From: Chitinophagaceae bacterium
GTDB lineage: Bacteria; Bacteroidota; Bacteroidia; Chitinophagales; Chitinophagaceae
Reading direction: 5' to 3'
Length of the DNA stretch: 64,000 bases
NCBI GenBank assembly: GCA_016721725.1
Contig: JADKHN010000001.1
Location: 1,302,001 to 1,366,000 of the forward strand
Shown here: one piece after another, positions 8,765 to 16,449 of the stretch
Position numbering within the stretch: position 1 is the first letter of the stretch
Layout: the number at the start of each line of letters is the position of its first letter
The notes under the pieces: generated by a model
Database searches by the model: none
Told to the model about the DNA's origin: nothing
Seen by the model: only the letters and a program-made list of their open reading frames with translations
Made by a program: the position numbers and the translations under genes

Positions 8765-10207
8765 ATGACCGAAACGACCGGACGAATAAGACTTTTATTC
8801 TCATCCTGTTTAAAGGATGAGATCCTGGACCTGGAAAAACTGCCCCAGGCCGGCAGCGAACGTCATTATTATCGTATTCACAGTCCCGGACGGCAGTATA
8901 TCGCAACCTACGGAACCAACTTGAAGGAGAATGAAACCTTCCTGTACTTTTCCGATCATTTTAATAAGAAAGGACTGGTTACGCCAAAGGTCTTTTGTAT
9001 CAACCCCGAAAGGGACATTTATATCCAGGAAGACCTGGGGGATATTTCCCTGTTGGATAAGCTGGAAGGATCGGGTTTTACGGAGGAGGTCTATGCCTTA
9101 TACCGGAAAAGCCTGGAAGAACTGGCCCGGTTGCAGGTGATCGGCCATGAAGGGTTGAATTACAGGAAATGTCTCACCAATTCGGTATTTGGTAAGCAAG
9201 CCATCATGGCGGATCTCCTGTATTTCAAATATTATTTCCTGGATGCGCTTCGCAGACCCTATGATAAACAGAAGCTGATCGATGATTTTGAAGCGCTGAG
9301 CAATTACCTCTCGCATACCGAATATAAATTCTTCATGTTCCGTGATTTCCAGGGGCGGAACATCATCCTGGGTAAGGATAACAGCATTCATTTCATCGAT
9401 TACCAGGGCGGTATGAAAGGCGCGCCCCAATACGATGTGGCCTCCCTGCTCTGGCAGGCCAGGGCCAACCTGCCCGAAGAATGGAAACAACGGTTGCTGG
9501 AGGATTATATCTGCGCATTTGAAGAACAGGTTGGGGAGACGGTTGACCGGGATACGTTTCGAAGTCAGTATAACGGGTACGTGCTGATCCGGCTGTTGCA
9601 GGTTCTGGGCGCATACGGATTCAGGGGTTTGTTCGAGCGAAAGGCCCATTTTTTGACCAGCATCCCACTGGCCCTGCAAAACCTCAAGACCTTTTTCCAT
9701 AGCCAAAGTATCGGCATCGCGGTTCCCGAATTCAAAAAAGTACTGGAGCTATGCATCAGTGATGAAGTGATCAGGGAGTACACCCCCTTACAGGCAACGG
9801 CCGAAACGCCATTGGTAGTGACCATTAATAGTTTCTCCTATAAAAAAGGGATCCCCGCCGATCAATCCGAAAACGGCGGCGGATTCGTATTCGATATGCG
9901 GGGCATTTTGAATCCGGGAAGGATCGAAGAATATAAAAAACAGTCAGGACTGGATAAGCCGGTCAAGGATTTCCTGGAACAGCAGACCCGTATGCCGGAA
10001 TTGCTGAACAGTGTGTTCAACATCATCGACATTTCGGTGGAAGATTATATCCGCCGCGATTTCGGAAGCCTGATGGTCAATTTCGGATGTACGGGCGGTC
10101 AGCACCGGAGCGTATATGCGGCAGAAGCCCTGGCCAGGCACCTGCGCAATAAGTTCAAAGTGAAACTCATTCTCCAGCATACCAATAAAGAAAACTGGGT
10201 AAAATGA
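8765..10207 (+). CDS. AmgK-like sugar kinase fused to RapZ C-terminal domain
   Basis: Two-domain protein of 480 aa from the ATG at 8765; a TTG at 8756 is also possible. Residues 1-330 are an aminoglycoside phosphotransferase-fold kinase with catalytic loop FMFRDFQGRNIIL and metal motif FIDYQGG, the set seen in AmgK-type anomeric MurNAc/GlcNAc kinases. Residues about 345-480 match the RapZ C-terminal domain (INSFSYKKGIP, FDMRGILNPGR, NFGCTGGQHRSV). In E. coli, RapZ binds glucosamine-6-phosphate and the RNAs that control GlmS. The stop overlaps the MurU-like gene by 4 bp, so the two are translationally coupled. Inference: recycling kinase with an amino-sugar-sensing or RNA-binding tail. Confidence 0.85.
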   Translation: MTETTGRIRLLFSSCLKDEILDLEKLPQAGSERHYYRIHSPGRQYIATYGTNLKENETFLYFSDHFNKKGLVTPKVFCINPERDIYIQEDLGDISLLDKLEGSGFTEEVYALYRKSLEELARLQVIGHEGLNYRKCLTNSVFGKQAIMADLLYFKYYFLDALRRPYDKQKLIDDFEALSNYLSHTEYKFFMFRDFQGRNIILGKDNSIHFIDYQGGMKGAPQYDVASLLWQARANLPEEWKQRLLEDYICAFEEQVGETVDRDTFRSQYNGYVLIRLLQVLGAYGFRGLFERKAHFLTSIPLALQNLKTFFHSQSIGIAVPEFKKVLELCISDEVIREYTPLQATAETPLVVTINSFSYKKGIPADQSENGGGFVFDMRGILNPGRIEEYKKQSGLDKPVKDFLEQQTRMPELLNSVFNIIDISVEDYIRRDFGSLMVNFGCTGGQHRSVYAAEALARHLRNKFKVKLILQHTNKENWVK

Positions 10208-10920
10208 AAGCGATGATCTTCTCCGCCGGACTGGGCACCCGTTTCAAGCCCTGGACCGATATGCATCCCAAGGCCCTGGCCCTGGTGAACGGCAAATCTT
10301 TGCTGCAGCGCAATATCGAATACCTCCAACAATACGGCATTACCGATGTGGTTGTCAACGTTCATCATTTTGCCGCTCAGATCAGGGAAGCCGTCCAGGT
10401 CAATAAGGGATGGGGAAGCCGGGTAACGATCAGTGATGAGACCGACCTTGTCCTCGAGACCGGAGGAGGATTGCTCAAGGCAAGGCCCTGGCTGGAAGGA
10501 TCTGAACCTTTTTTGACGCTGAATGTGGATATACTGACCAACCTCGACCTGAACCGGCTCATTGCGTTTCACCGGGAACGGGATCCCCTTATTTCCTTTG
10601 GCGTTACCAACCGGAAGACCTCCCGGAACTTTCTGTTTGATGAAAAGGACCGGTTATGCGGTTGGCGCAACAATCTCACCGGTGAAGAAAAGATCGTTAT
10701 ACCCAAAGAAAGTCTGGTACAAAAAGCATATAGCTGCGTGGTGGTCTTTCAGCCTGAAATATTTTCATTGATCCGGCAACAGGGTAAATTTTCACTCACC
10801 GAGACCTACCTGGACCTGGCACCGGAACATGCCATTCTTGGGTTTGATCATTCGGGGGATGTACTCATAGATGTGGGGAAACCGGAGAGTGTGGCAGTAG
10901 CGGAAGGTTTTTTTTCCTGA
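10204..10920 (+). CDS. MurU-like sugar-phosphate nucleotidyltransferase
   Basis: A 238-aa nucleotidyltransferase starting MKAMIFSAGLGTRFKPWTD, the G-x-G-T-R-x(3-4)-P NTP-binding signature, followed by MHPKALALVNGKSLLQRNIEYL. NVDILTNLDL carries the metal-binding Asp. Size and pattern fit MurU (N-acetylmuramate-1-phosphate uridylyltransferase) rather than longer RmlA/GalU enzymes. It overlaps the AmgK/RapZ fusion by ATGA, as expected for the AmgK-MurU salvage route that bypasses de novo UDP-MurNAc synthesis. Its stop lies 1 bp from the stop of the convergent barrel gene, so the two transcripts must run into each other. Substrate is inferred from context. Confidence 0.85.
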   Translation: MKAMIFSAGLGTRFKPWTDMHPKALALVNGKSLLQRNIEYLQQYGITDVVVNVHHFAAQIREAVQVNKGWGSRVTISDETDLVLETGGGLLKARPWLEGSEPFLTLNVDILTNLDLNRLIAFHRERDPLISFGVTNRKTSRNFLFDEKDRLCGWRNNLTGEEKIVIPKESLVQKAYSCVVVFQPEIFSLIRQQGKFSLTETYLDLAPEHAILGFDHSGDVLIDVGKPESVAVAEGFFS

Positions 10921-10921
10921 T

Positions 10922-13324
10922 TCAATTATCCTTGTTTTCTTCCGGCGCGCCAAACTCATTTTTTTCTTTGGGTTTGCTTAATCCGAAATTATACCGGAAA
11001 GTGATGCCTATTTTCCTTGTATCGTTTATTCGTTTCCCTGTCGCGCTCACGTTGCCCTGGTTCAGACTGAAACTCACCTGGTTGGTACGAAGCAGGTCGC
11101 TTATAGAGAGGATGATATTTGCTTTCTTGTTGAAGATGCTTTTATTGGCCGAAAGGAATATGCCGCCGAAATTTCCCAGCTCATAAAAATTCTGCAAGGC
11201 CCGGGTCCGCATAAAACCCTGCATGTTCAGGGTCAGGGTCTTGGTGGCCTTTAACTCCTGGTACATGAAGAATAACCAACTCCCCCTTTTATAGGCCAGC
11301 GGGCTGTTCTGGTAAAGACCATTGTATTCGTTGTAGTTGTATTGCGTGCCAGCATAAATGAAATATTTGCCTCCGGGCGGAATGCCACCGATCAGCCGGA
11401 AATAATATTCCTTGTTCTTACCCAGGTTGTCATAGGTGCGATAAGCGATCTTGGTCCGGTCGTCCTGGTAAGTGACATTGCTGAAAATGTCCTTGGTATG
11501 ATTGATCCCGAAGGCCAGTACCGGTATGTTGTCGAAGGATACATTCAACTCGTAATTGGTGGTGAACTGGGGAGATAATCGCGGATTCCCCACATCAAAT
11601 AAATAGGGGTCGATGTATTTCGGATAAGGGTTGAGCAATTCGTAATAGGGCCGCTTGATGCTTCGGCGGTAGATGGCATTGCCCACCAGCTGAACCCCAA
11701 ATAGTTTGAACAATTTGCGGCTGAGATAGACATAGGGGAAGAGGTCTGTCCGGTTGATCAAGAGGCTGGTGTCTTTCGGTACGGTCTGAACGCCCCGGAT
11801 ATGGGTCGTTTCCAACCGAAGGCCCGGCTTCAGGGTAAAACCCAAAAAGGTCTTGGATGCCTGCAGGTAGGCCGCCGTGATCTTTTCGTCGTAGGTGAAA
11901 GTATTGGTTTGGAAATTGTCAGGGTGTCTCCCGGTTGTTCCTGTGTCGGCAAAGTAAACGGTACTGTTCCGGCTATGGCTGATCGTGGCTTTGAATCCGG
12001 TCTCCAGCGTCAGACTTTTTGGGAATTTGTAAACGAGGTCGGTCTGGAAAACGAAGATATTTTTCACATTGCGGGTGGATCCGTCTCCCGAAACGCCGGG
12101 TCTGACCGGGAAATCGTAACGGTTATAGTAATCCTGTGCGTTCTTGTAATTGTAGTAATTGTAATCCACTTCAACGGTCCATTCGCTTCCCGTTGAATCG
12201 AATTTGTATTTGGATGAAAAATTATTCCCGATGTATAGCGAATGATTGCTGTTGTTGGTATTGGATTCGCTCCTCGCCAGTAAGGTGGAAGCCGGATCCT
12301 TGAAAACGTCGTTGGAATTGAGCGCATGACTCTTGCTCGAAGACTGGTTGATCCTCAGGTCGTACCCGATATTGAATTTTTTAGTGAGTTCAAAGTCCAG
12401 TCCGCCTCCGAAGTAATTATTCAGCGAAGGGTAGGTGGTGTATGCCCGCTGTGCCAATAAAGAAGAGTCGGTCCTGATCTGCCTGTCGGAATTCAGTTCT
12501 TCATAATTATTCCGTTTGGTGAACTGGTAACTGAAATAACTGTTGAGTTTGCCCGCGTTCTTATTGATATTGACTCCTGCGGTTTGTGTAGAGTAAATGC
12601 CCTGGAAATAGGCCAGGTTGAAACTGCCGTTGCTGCCCAGTTTGACCCCTTTTTTCAAAACGATGTTCACGATGCCGCCGCTGCTGGAGGCATCGAATTT
12701 GGCGGAAGGATTCCGGAGTATCTCTATTTTGCTGATGCTCCCCGCCGGCATGCTTTTCAATAAGGAGGCCAGGTCGGCGCTGCTGAGTTTCATTTCCCTC
12801 CCGTTGATGAACACCGTCGCCGGCGTCATGCTGTTCAGGTACACATTGCCATCCTGGTCGATGATCACTCCGGGTGTCTTTTCCATCACTTCCATCGCGT
12901 TGGTGCTGCTGTTCGCCAATACGGCGGCATCCACGACGGTCTTGTCATCTTCCTGCTTGACCAGGGGTTTTTTAGAGACCACCACCACATTTTGAAGGGT
13001 GGTGCTTTTCTTCTTCAGTTCAAGGGTTATCGTAACCGGTTTGCCGGCGATATCCAGGTTCCTGTTGATCGCTTCATAGGTAACGGAACTCAGTTTGATC
13101 AGGTATTTGGTGTATGAACTGACACTGAATTCGGCTGATGATCCCTTGACCACCCTGCTTTCTTTCAGTATCGTATCGGGTAATTGGTATAATTGTAAAG
13201 AGATGTTGACCGCGGTATCCGCCCGTGGTGTTTTCAGCATGATCTTAAGGGGTAGTGGTTGTTGGGCGTTTACCGCCTGGATAGAATACAACAGGCAGAT
13301 CAGCGAAACCAGGACTTGTTTCAA
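10922..13324 (-). CDS. Outer membrane beta-barrel family protein (TonB-dependent receptor-like)
   Basis: An 800-aa protein with signal peptide (MKQVLVSLICLLYSIQAVNAQ), an N-terminal carboxypeptidase-regulatory-like beta domain (about 25-110), a plug domain (about 115-230: VVVVSKKPLVKQEDDKTVVDA, then GGIVNIVLKKG) and a long C-terminal barrel of alternating aromatic strands ending GITFRYNFGLSKP. This is the 'outer membrane beta-barrel family' type, shorter than SusC. It lies 26 bp downstream of the adaptor gene on the same strand and is likely the last gene of a tolC-adaptor-barrel operon. Its ligand is unknown. Confidence 0.85.
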   Translation of the reverse strand: MKQVLVSLICLLYSIQAVNAQQPLPLKIMLKTPRADTAVNISLQLYQLPDTILKESRVVKGSSAEFSVSSYTKYLIKLSSVTYEAINRNLDIAGKPVTITLELKKKSTTLQNVVVVSKKPLVKQEDDKTVVDAAVLANSSTNAMEVMEKTPGVIIDQDGNVYLNSMTPATVFINGREMKLSSADLASLLKSMPAGSISKIEILRNPSAKFDASSSGGIVNIVLKKGVKLGSNGSFNLAYFQGIYSTQTAGVNINKNAGKLNSYFSYQFTKRNNYEELNSDRQIRTDSSLLAQRAYTTYPSLNNYFGGGLDFELTKKFNIGYDLRINQSSSKSHALNSNDVFKDPASTLLARSESNTNNSNHSLYIGNNFSSKYKFDSTGSEWTVEVDYNYYNYKNAQDYYNRYDFPVRPGVSGDGSTRNVKNIFVFQTDLVYKFPKSLTLETGFKATISHSRNSTVYFADTGTTGRHPDNFQTNTFTYDEKITAAYLQASKTFLGFTLKPGLRLETTHIRGVQTVPKDTSLLINRTDLFPYVYLSRKLFKLFGVQLVGNAIYRRSIKRPYYELLNPYPKYIDPYLFDVGNPRLSPQFTTNYELNVSFDNIPVLAFGINHTKDIFSNVTYQDDRTKIAYRTYDNLGKNKEYYFRLIGGIPPGGKYFIYAGTQYNYNEYNGLYQNSPLAYKRGSWLFFMYQELKATKTLTLNMQGFMRTRALQNFYELGNFGGIFLSANKSIFNKKANIILSISDLLRTNQVSFSLNQGNVSATGKRINDTRKIGITFRYNFGLSKPKEKNEFGAPEENKDN

Positions 13325-13350
13325 TTACGGAAGGGTTGGTGGCGGTTAAT

Positions 13351-14700
13351 TTATTTGTCAAATAGTTCTTTCTTATCCACCACTTTCACCAGTTGCCCCG
13401 CTTTGAGGGTCTTGCTGACCACATCGTATGGGCCGGTGACGACCAGTTCGTCTGCCTTCAGGCCTTCGGTTATTTCAATGTAATTGATGTCCTGTATATC
13501 TGTCTTTACCTTCACTTTTTTCACCTTATTATCCTTGTCCAGTACAAAAACCACAACGTCCACGTCTTCATCCAGGCCTGTAGTTGTCATTGCATTCATA
13601 TCCTCCTCTTTTTTCTTTTCCGTTTTTGAACTGTCATTCCTGTCGCGTATGGTTACCGCGTTGATGGGAATACTCAGTACACTGGCGTGAGTCTTGGTCT
13701 GGATATCCGCATTGGCGCTCATGCCCGGGCGGAATGGGAAGAAGCCTTTGCCGATCAGATCCATATAGCTTTCAGGCAACAGGCGGATGTACACTTTGTA
13801 TTGCGTCACATCATTGGTGGCGTTGGTCAGGGCGTTCTGTGATGCCGCGCCGTTATTACTGCTGGCGATCTGGGTCACCAATCCCCTGAATTTCCGGTTG
13901 CTGTAAGCGTCCACTTCCACGATGGCGCTGTCGCCGAGTTTGACCTTGGGAACATCGTTCTCTCCCACATCAACACGCACTTCGATCTTATTCATATCCG
14001 CGATCCGCAGCATTTCCGTTCCGGTCATCAGGTTGCTGCCCACTACCCGTTCGCCCTCTTTTACATTGAGCAGGCTGACCACTCCATCCATGGGGGCGAT
14101 GACCGTGGTACGGCTGAGGTCCTTATTGGCTTTATCCAGACTGGCCCGGGCTGTCTTCACCGAGGCCTGTACTCCGCGTATGCCCTGTACGGCCGCATCG
14201 TAATTGGCTTTGCTGCTTTTCAAATTCATATCCGCCACATTGAATTCATTGCGGCTGATCACTTTATCATCGTAGAGTTTTTTCTGCATGTCGTAGGTCC
14301 GCTGGGCCTGTTCAAGCTGAGCCTTGACCGCATTCAGGGCGGCCGATGAATTGGCCACCTGGGCCTGGCTTTGCTCCACACCACTGGCGGCCTGGTTGCG
14401 CTGGATATTATAGATGTCGGCATAGATACGGGCCAGCACCTGTCCTTTTTTTACCGAGTCGCCTTCAGCAACGATGAGTTCCGTGATCTCACCGCTGATA
14501 TCCGGGCTTACTTTCACTTCCACCTCGGGATAGATCTTGCCGCTGGCATTCACCACTTCGATGATGGTGCGCTTCTGTACTTTTTCAGCGGTCACTTTGG
14601 TGCCGCTGGCCTTGCCAAAAACACCGGTCTTTGATAATATCACCAGGAGTACCAGTAAAATCCCGACCGAGACCAGGATCCATTTTAGCGTTTTGCTCAT
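13351..14700 (-). CDS. Efflux periplasmic adaptor subunit (HlyD/MacA-like)
   Basis: A 449-aa membrane fusion protein. One N-terminal membrane helix (WILVSVGILLVLLVILSKTG) is followed by the split biotinyl-lipoyl domain (VSPDISGEITELIVAEGDSVKKGQ and APMDGVVSLLNVKEGERV), a long coiled-coil hairpin (about residues 95-205) and beta-barrel/proximal domains. It lies 185 bp after a tolC homologue and 26 bp before a barrel protein on the same strand. MacA-type adaptors normally pair with a MacB ABC permease, but no permease is encoded nearby. The partner may lie elsewhere, or the unit may use a different inner-membrane component. Confidence 0.88.
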   Translation of the reverse strand: MSKTLKWILVSVGILLVLLVILSKTGVFGKASGTKVTAEKVQKRTIIEVVNASGKIYPEVEVKVSPDISGEITELIVAEGDSVKKGQVLARIYADIYNIQRNQAASGVEQSQAQVANSSAALNAVKAQLEQAQRTYDMQKKLYDDKVISRNEFNVADMNLKSSKANYDAAVQGIRGVQASVKTARASLDKANKDLSRTTVIAPMDGVVSLLNVKEGERVVGSNLMTGTEMLRIADMNKIEVRVDVGENDVPKVKLGDSAIVEVDAYSNRKFRGLVTQIASSNNGAASQNALTNATNDVTQYKVYIRLLPESYMDLIGKGFFPFRPGMSANADIQTKTHASVLSIPINAVTIRDRNDSSKTEKKKEEDMNAMTTTGLDEDVDVVVFVLDKDNKVKKVKVKTDIQDINYIEITEGLKADELVVTGPYDVVSKTLKAGQLVKVVDKKELFDK

Positions 14701-14885
14701 AAAAAATAATTAGGAGCCTCATCCCGAATCCGCTCATTCCTTCGACACGCTCAGGAGAGGGGAACCCGAATGGGGCTCTTTTAATTTTAAATTTTTTTCA
14801 GCAGGTTGATATCCATACTTGTTTTTATTCTTCGATCTCCTCCTATCCGCTTCCCTGCGGGTTGCGTCGAGAGGGGAAAAGCCAT

Positions 14886-16319
14886 TTACAATTTCAATCC
14901 CTGTCCTTTATAAAATTCCAGCACCTTCATTTTGAATACATAGTCGAACTGGTTCAATGCGTATTCCAATTTGGCCCTGAAGAGGTTGTTCTGGTTGGTG
15001 ATCAGCTCGAAGGTGGAAAGCATGCCCACATCATAACGTTTTTTGGCGAAGCTATAGGTACGTTCAGCGGCTTCCACGGTCTTTTTGCTGGCATTGAATT
15101 TTTCGAGCGCGACGGTAGACGCGTTATAGGCTTGGTAAATATCCTGTTTCAGCTTCAGGTCATCCATTTCCTTTTGCAATTCAAAATTCCGGATATTCAC
15201 TTTGGTCCTTTCATACGCCGTTCTCAATGACTTGCCGTTGAAGATGGGGACACTCAGTGTCAGTCCCAGCGATTGACGGAAGTTCTCGTTCAATTGTGAA
15301 AAGAAGGCGGTCTTGCCATAGGTATAAGTAGTATAGGGCTGAAAAGGATATACGCTGTAATCGGTACCACCCACTTTAACCGTACCCAGCGGACTGTTCA
15401 GCGGGTAAGACCCGGTGACCTCTTTCGCCCGGCTGTTAAAACCGCTGCCGAGGCTGCCAAAGACCGAAAGGGTGGGATAGAGATCGCCCCTGGCCGCTGC
15501 CGATGTTTTCCGGGCAGACCTTAATTTGAAATCATTGAACCGTTGTTGCGGCATGTTGGCGATGGCGGAGGCATATACCGCCTCAGGTTGCAGGTCGCTG
15601 AGTTTTTCCACCGGGATCTTATCCGCCGGGGGCATGTCAATATCAAAGGCCTGGCCCGCATCAATGGACATAAAGGATTTCAAGTTGAGGAGGCTTTGTT
15701 CCACATTGCCATGGGCGCTGATGAAGGTGGAACTGTCGCGGGCCACCTGGGCTTCCAGTTCGGCCGCATTGAGTTCGGGAAGCGCCCCGGCATCCACCAG
15801 TTTGCGGGTATTCACCAACTGAGATTGGGATTGCTGCAACTGTACGCCGGCGATCTTTTCCTGTTCCCTGGCCAGCAGGATCTGCAGGTAGGCATTGGCA
15901 ACCGTCAGGGCGATATCATTCTTCAGCTTATCTGTACTGGCTTTGGCGGCCTGCACTTCCCATTCATTGGCTGCAATGGTGTTCTTCCGGCTGAACCAGT
16001 TGAAGATCTCGGCACTGCTTTGCAGTTGCATATTGGCCGAGAGATAACTTTGAGTGATCAGGCTGAATGAGGTGGGGTCCTGGTTTCGGCCACTGTTATA
16101 GGCAGGGCCACCGCTGAAATTTAAATTGGGCAACCGGCCCCATTTGCTTTGATTGTATTGTAATTCGGCCAGTTTGGTCTGCAGATCCGTCTGCTTCACC
16201 GAAATATTATTGGCCATCGCATATTCCACGCATTGCAGCAGGTTCCATTTCTTCTGTGCCTGCCCGGAAAGGCTGAATAGCAGGGCTGATGCAAGGATGA
16301 CGAATCGGGTAAAACGCAT
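14886..16319 (-). CDS. TolC family outer membrane efflux protein
   Basis: About 477 aa from the ATG at 16319 (MRFTRFVILASALLFSLSGQAQ, a good signal peptide); a longer reading from 16361 would spoil it. Two repeats of the outer membrane efflux domain with long heptad-rich helices are visible (e.g. LAELQYNQSKWGRLPNLNFSG; TAYERTKVNIRNFELQKE). The final segment, LEYALNQFDYVFKMKVLEFYKG, is typical of TolC-like channels in this phylum. It is the first gene of the minus-strand set tolC-adaptor-barrel. The 185-bp gap to the adaptor contains CCTC/GGAG-type short repeats but no recognisable gene. Confidence 0.88.
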   Translation of the reverse strand: MRFTRFVILASALLFSLSGQAQKKWNLLQCVEYAMANNISVKQTDLQTKLAELQYNQSKWGRLPNLNFSGGPAYNSGRNQDPTSFSLITQSYLSANMQLQSSAEIFNWFSRKNTIAANEWEVQAAKASTDKLKNDIALTVANAYLQILLAREQEKIAGVQLQQSQSQLVNTRKLVDAGALPELNAAELEAQVARDSSTFISAHGNVEQSLLNLKSFMSIDAGQAFDIDMPPADKIPVEKLSDLQPEAVYASAIANMPQQRFNDFKLRSARKTSAAARGDLYPTLSVFGSLGSGFNSRAKEVTGSYPLNSPLGTVKVGGTDYSVYPFQPYTTYTYGKTAFFSQLNENFRQSLGLTLSVPIFNGKSLRTAYERTKVNIRNFELQKEMDDLKLKQDIYQAYNASTVALEKFNASKKTVEAAERTYSFAKKRYDVGMLSTFELITNQNNLFRAKLEYALNQFDYVFKMKVLEFYKGQGLKL

Positions 16320-16449
16320 AGTACAAAAATATGACATCCCTGTTAAATGAATGACAACCATTTTATCAGCGGTAAATGATTGAAATCAGTTATTAAAAAT
16401 TCAGGGGACAGGCTGTATACATGATAAATAAACTAACTTTCACATACTT

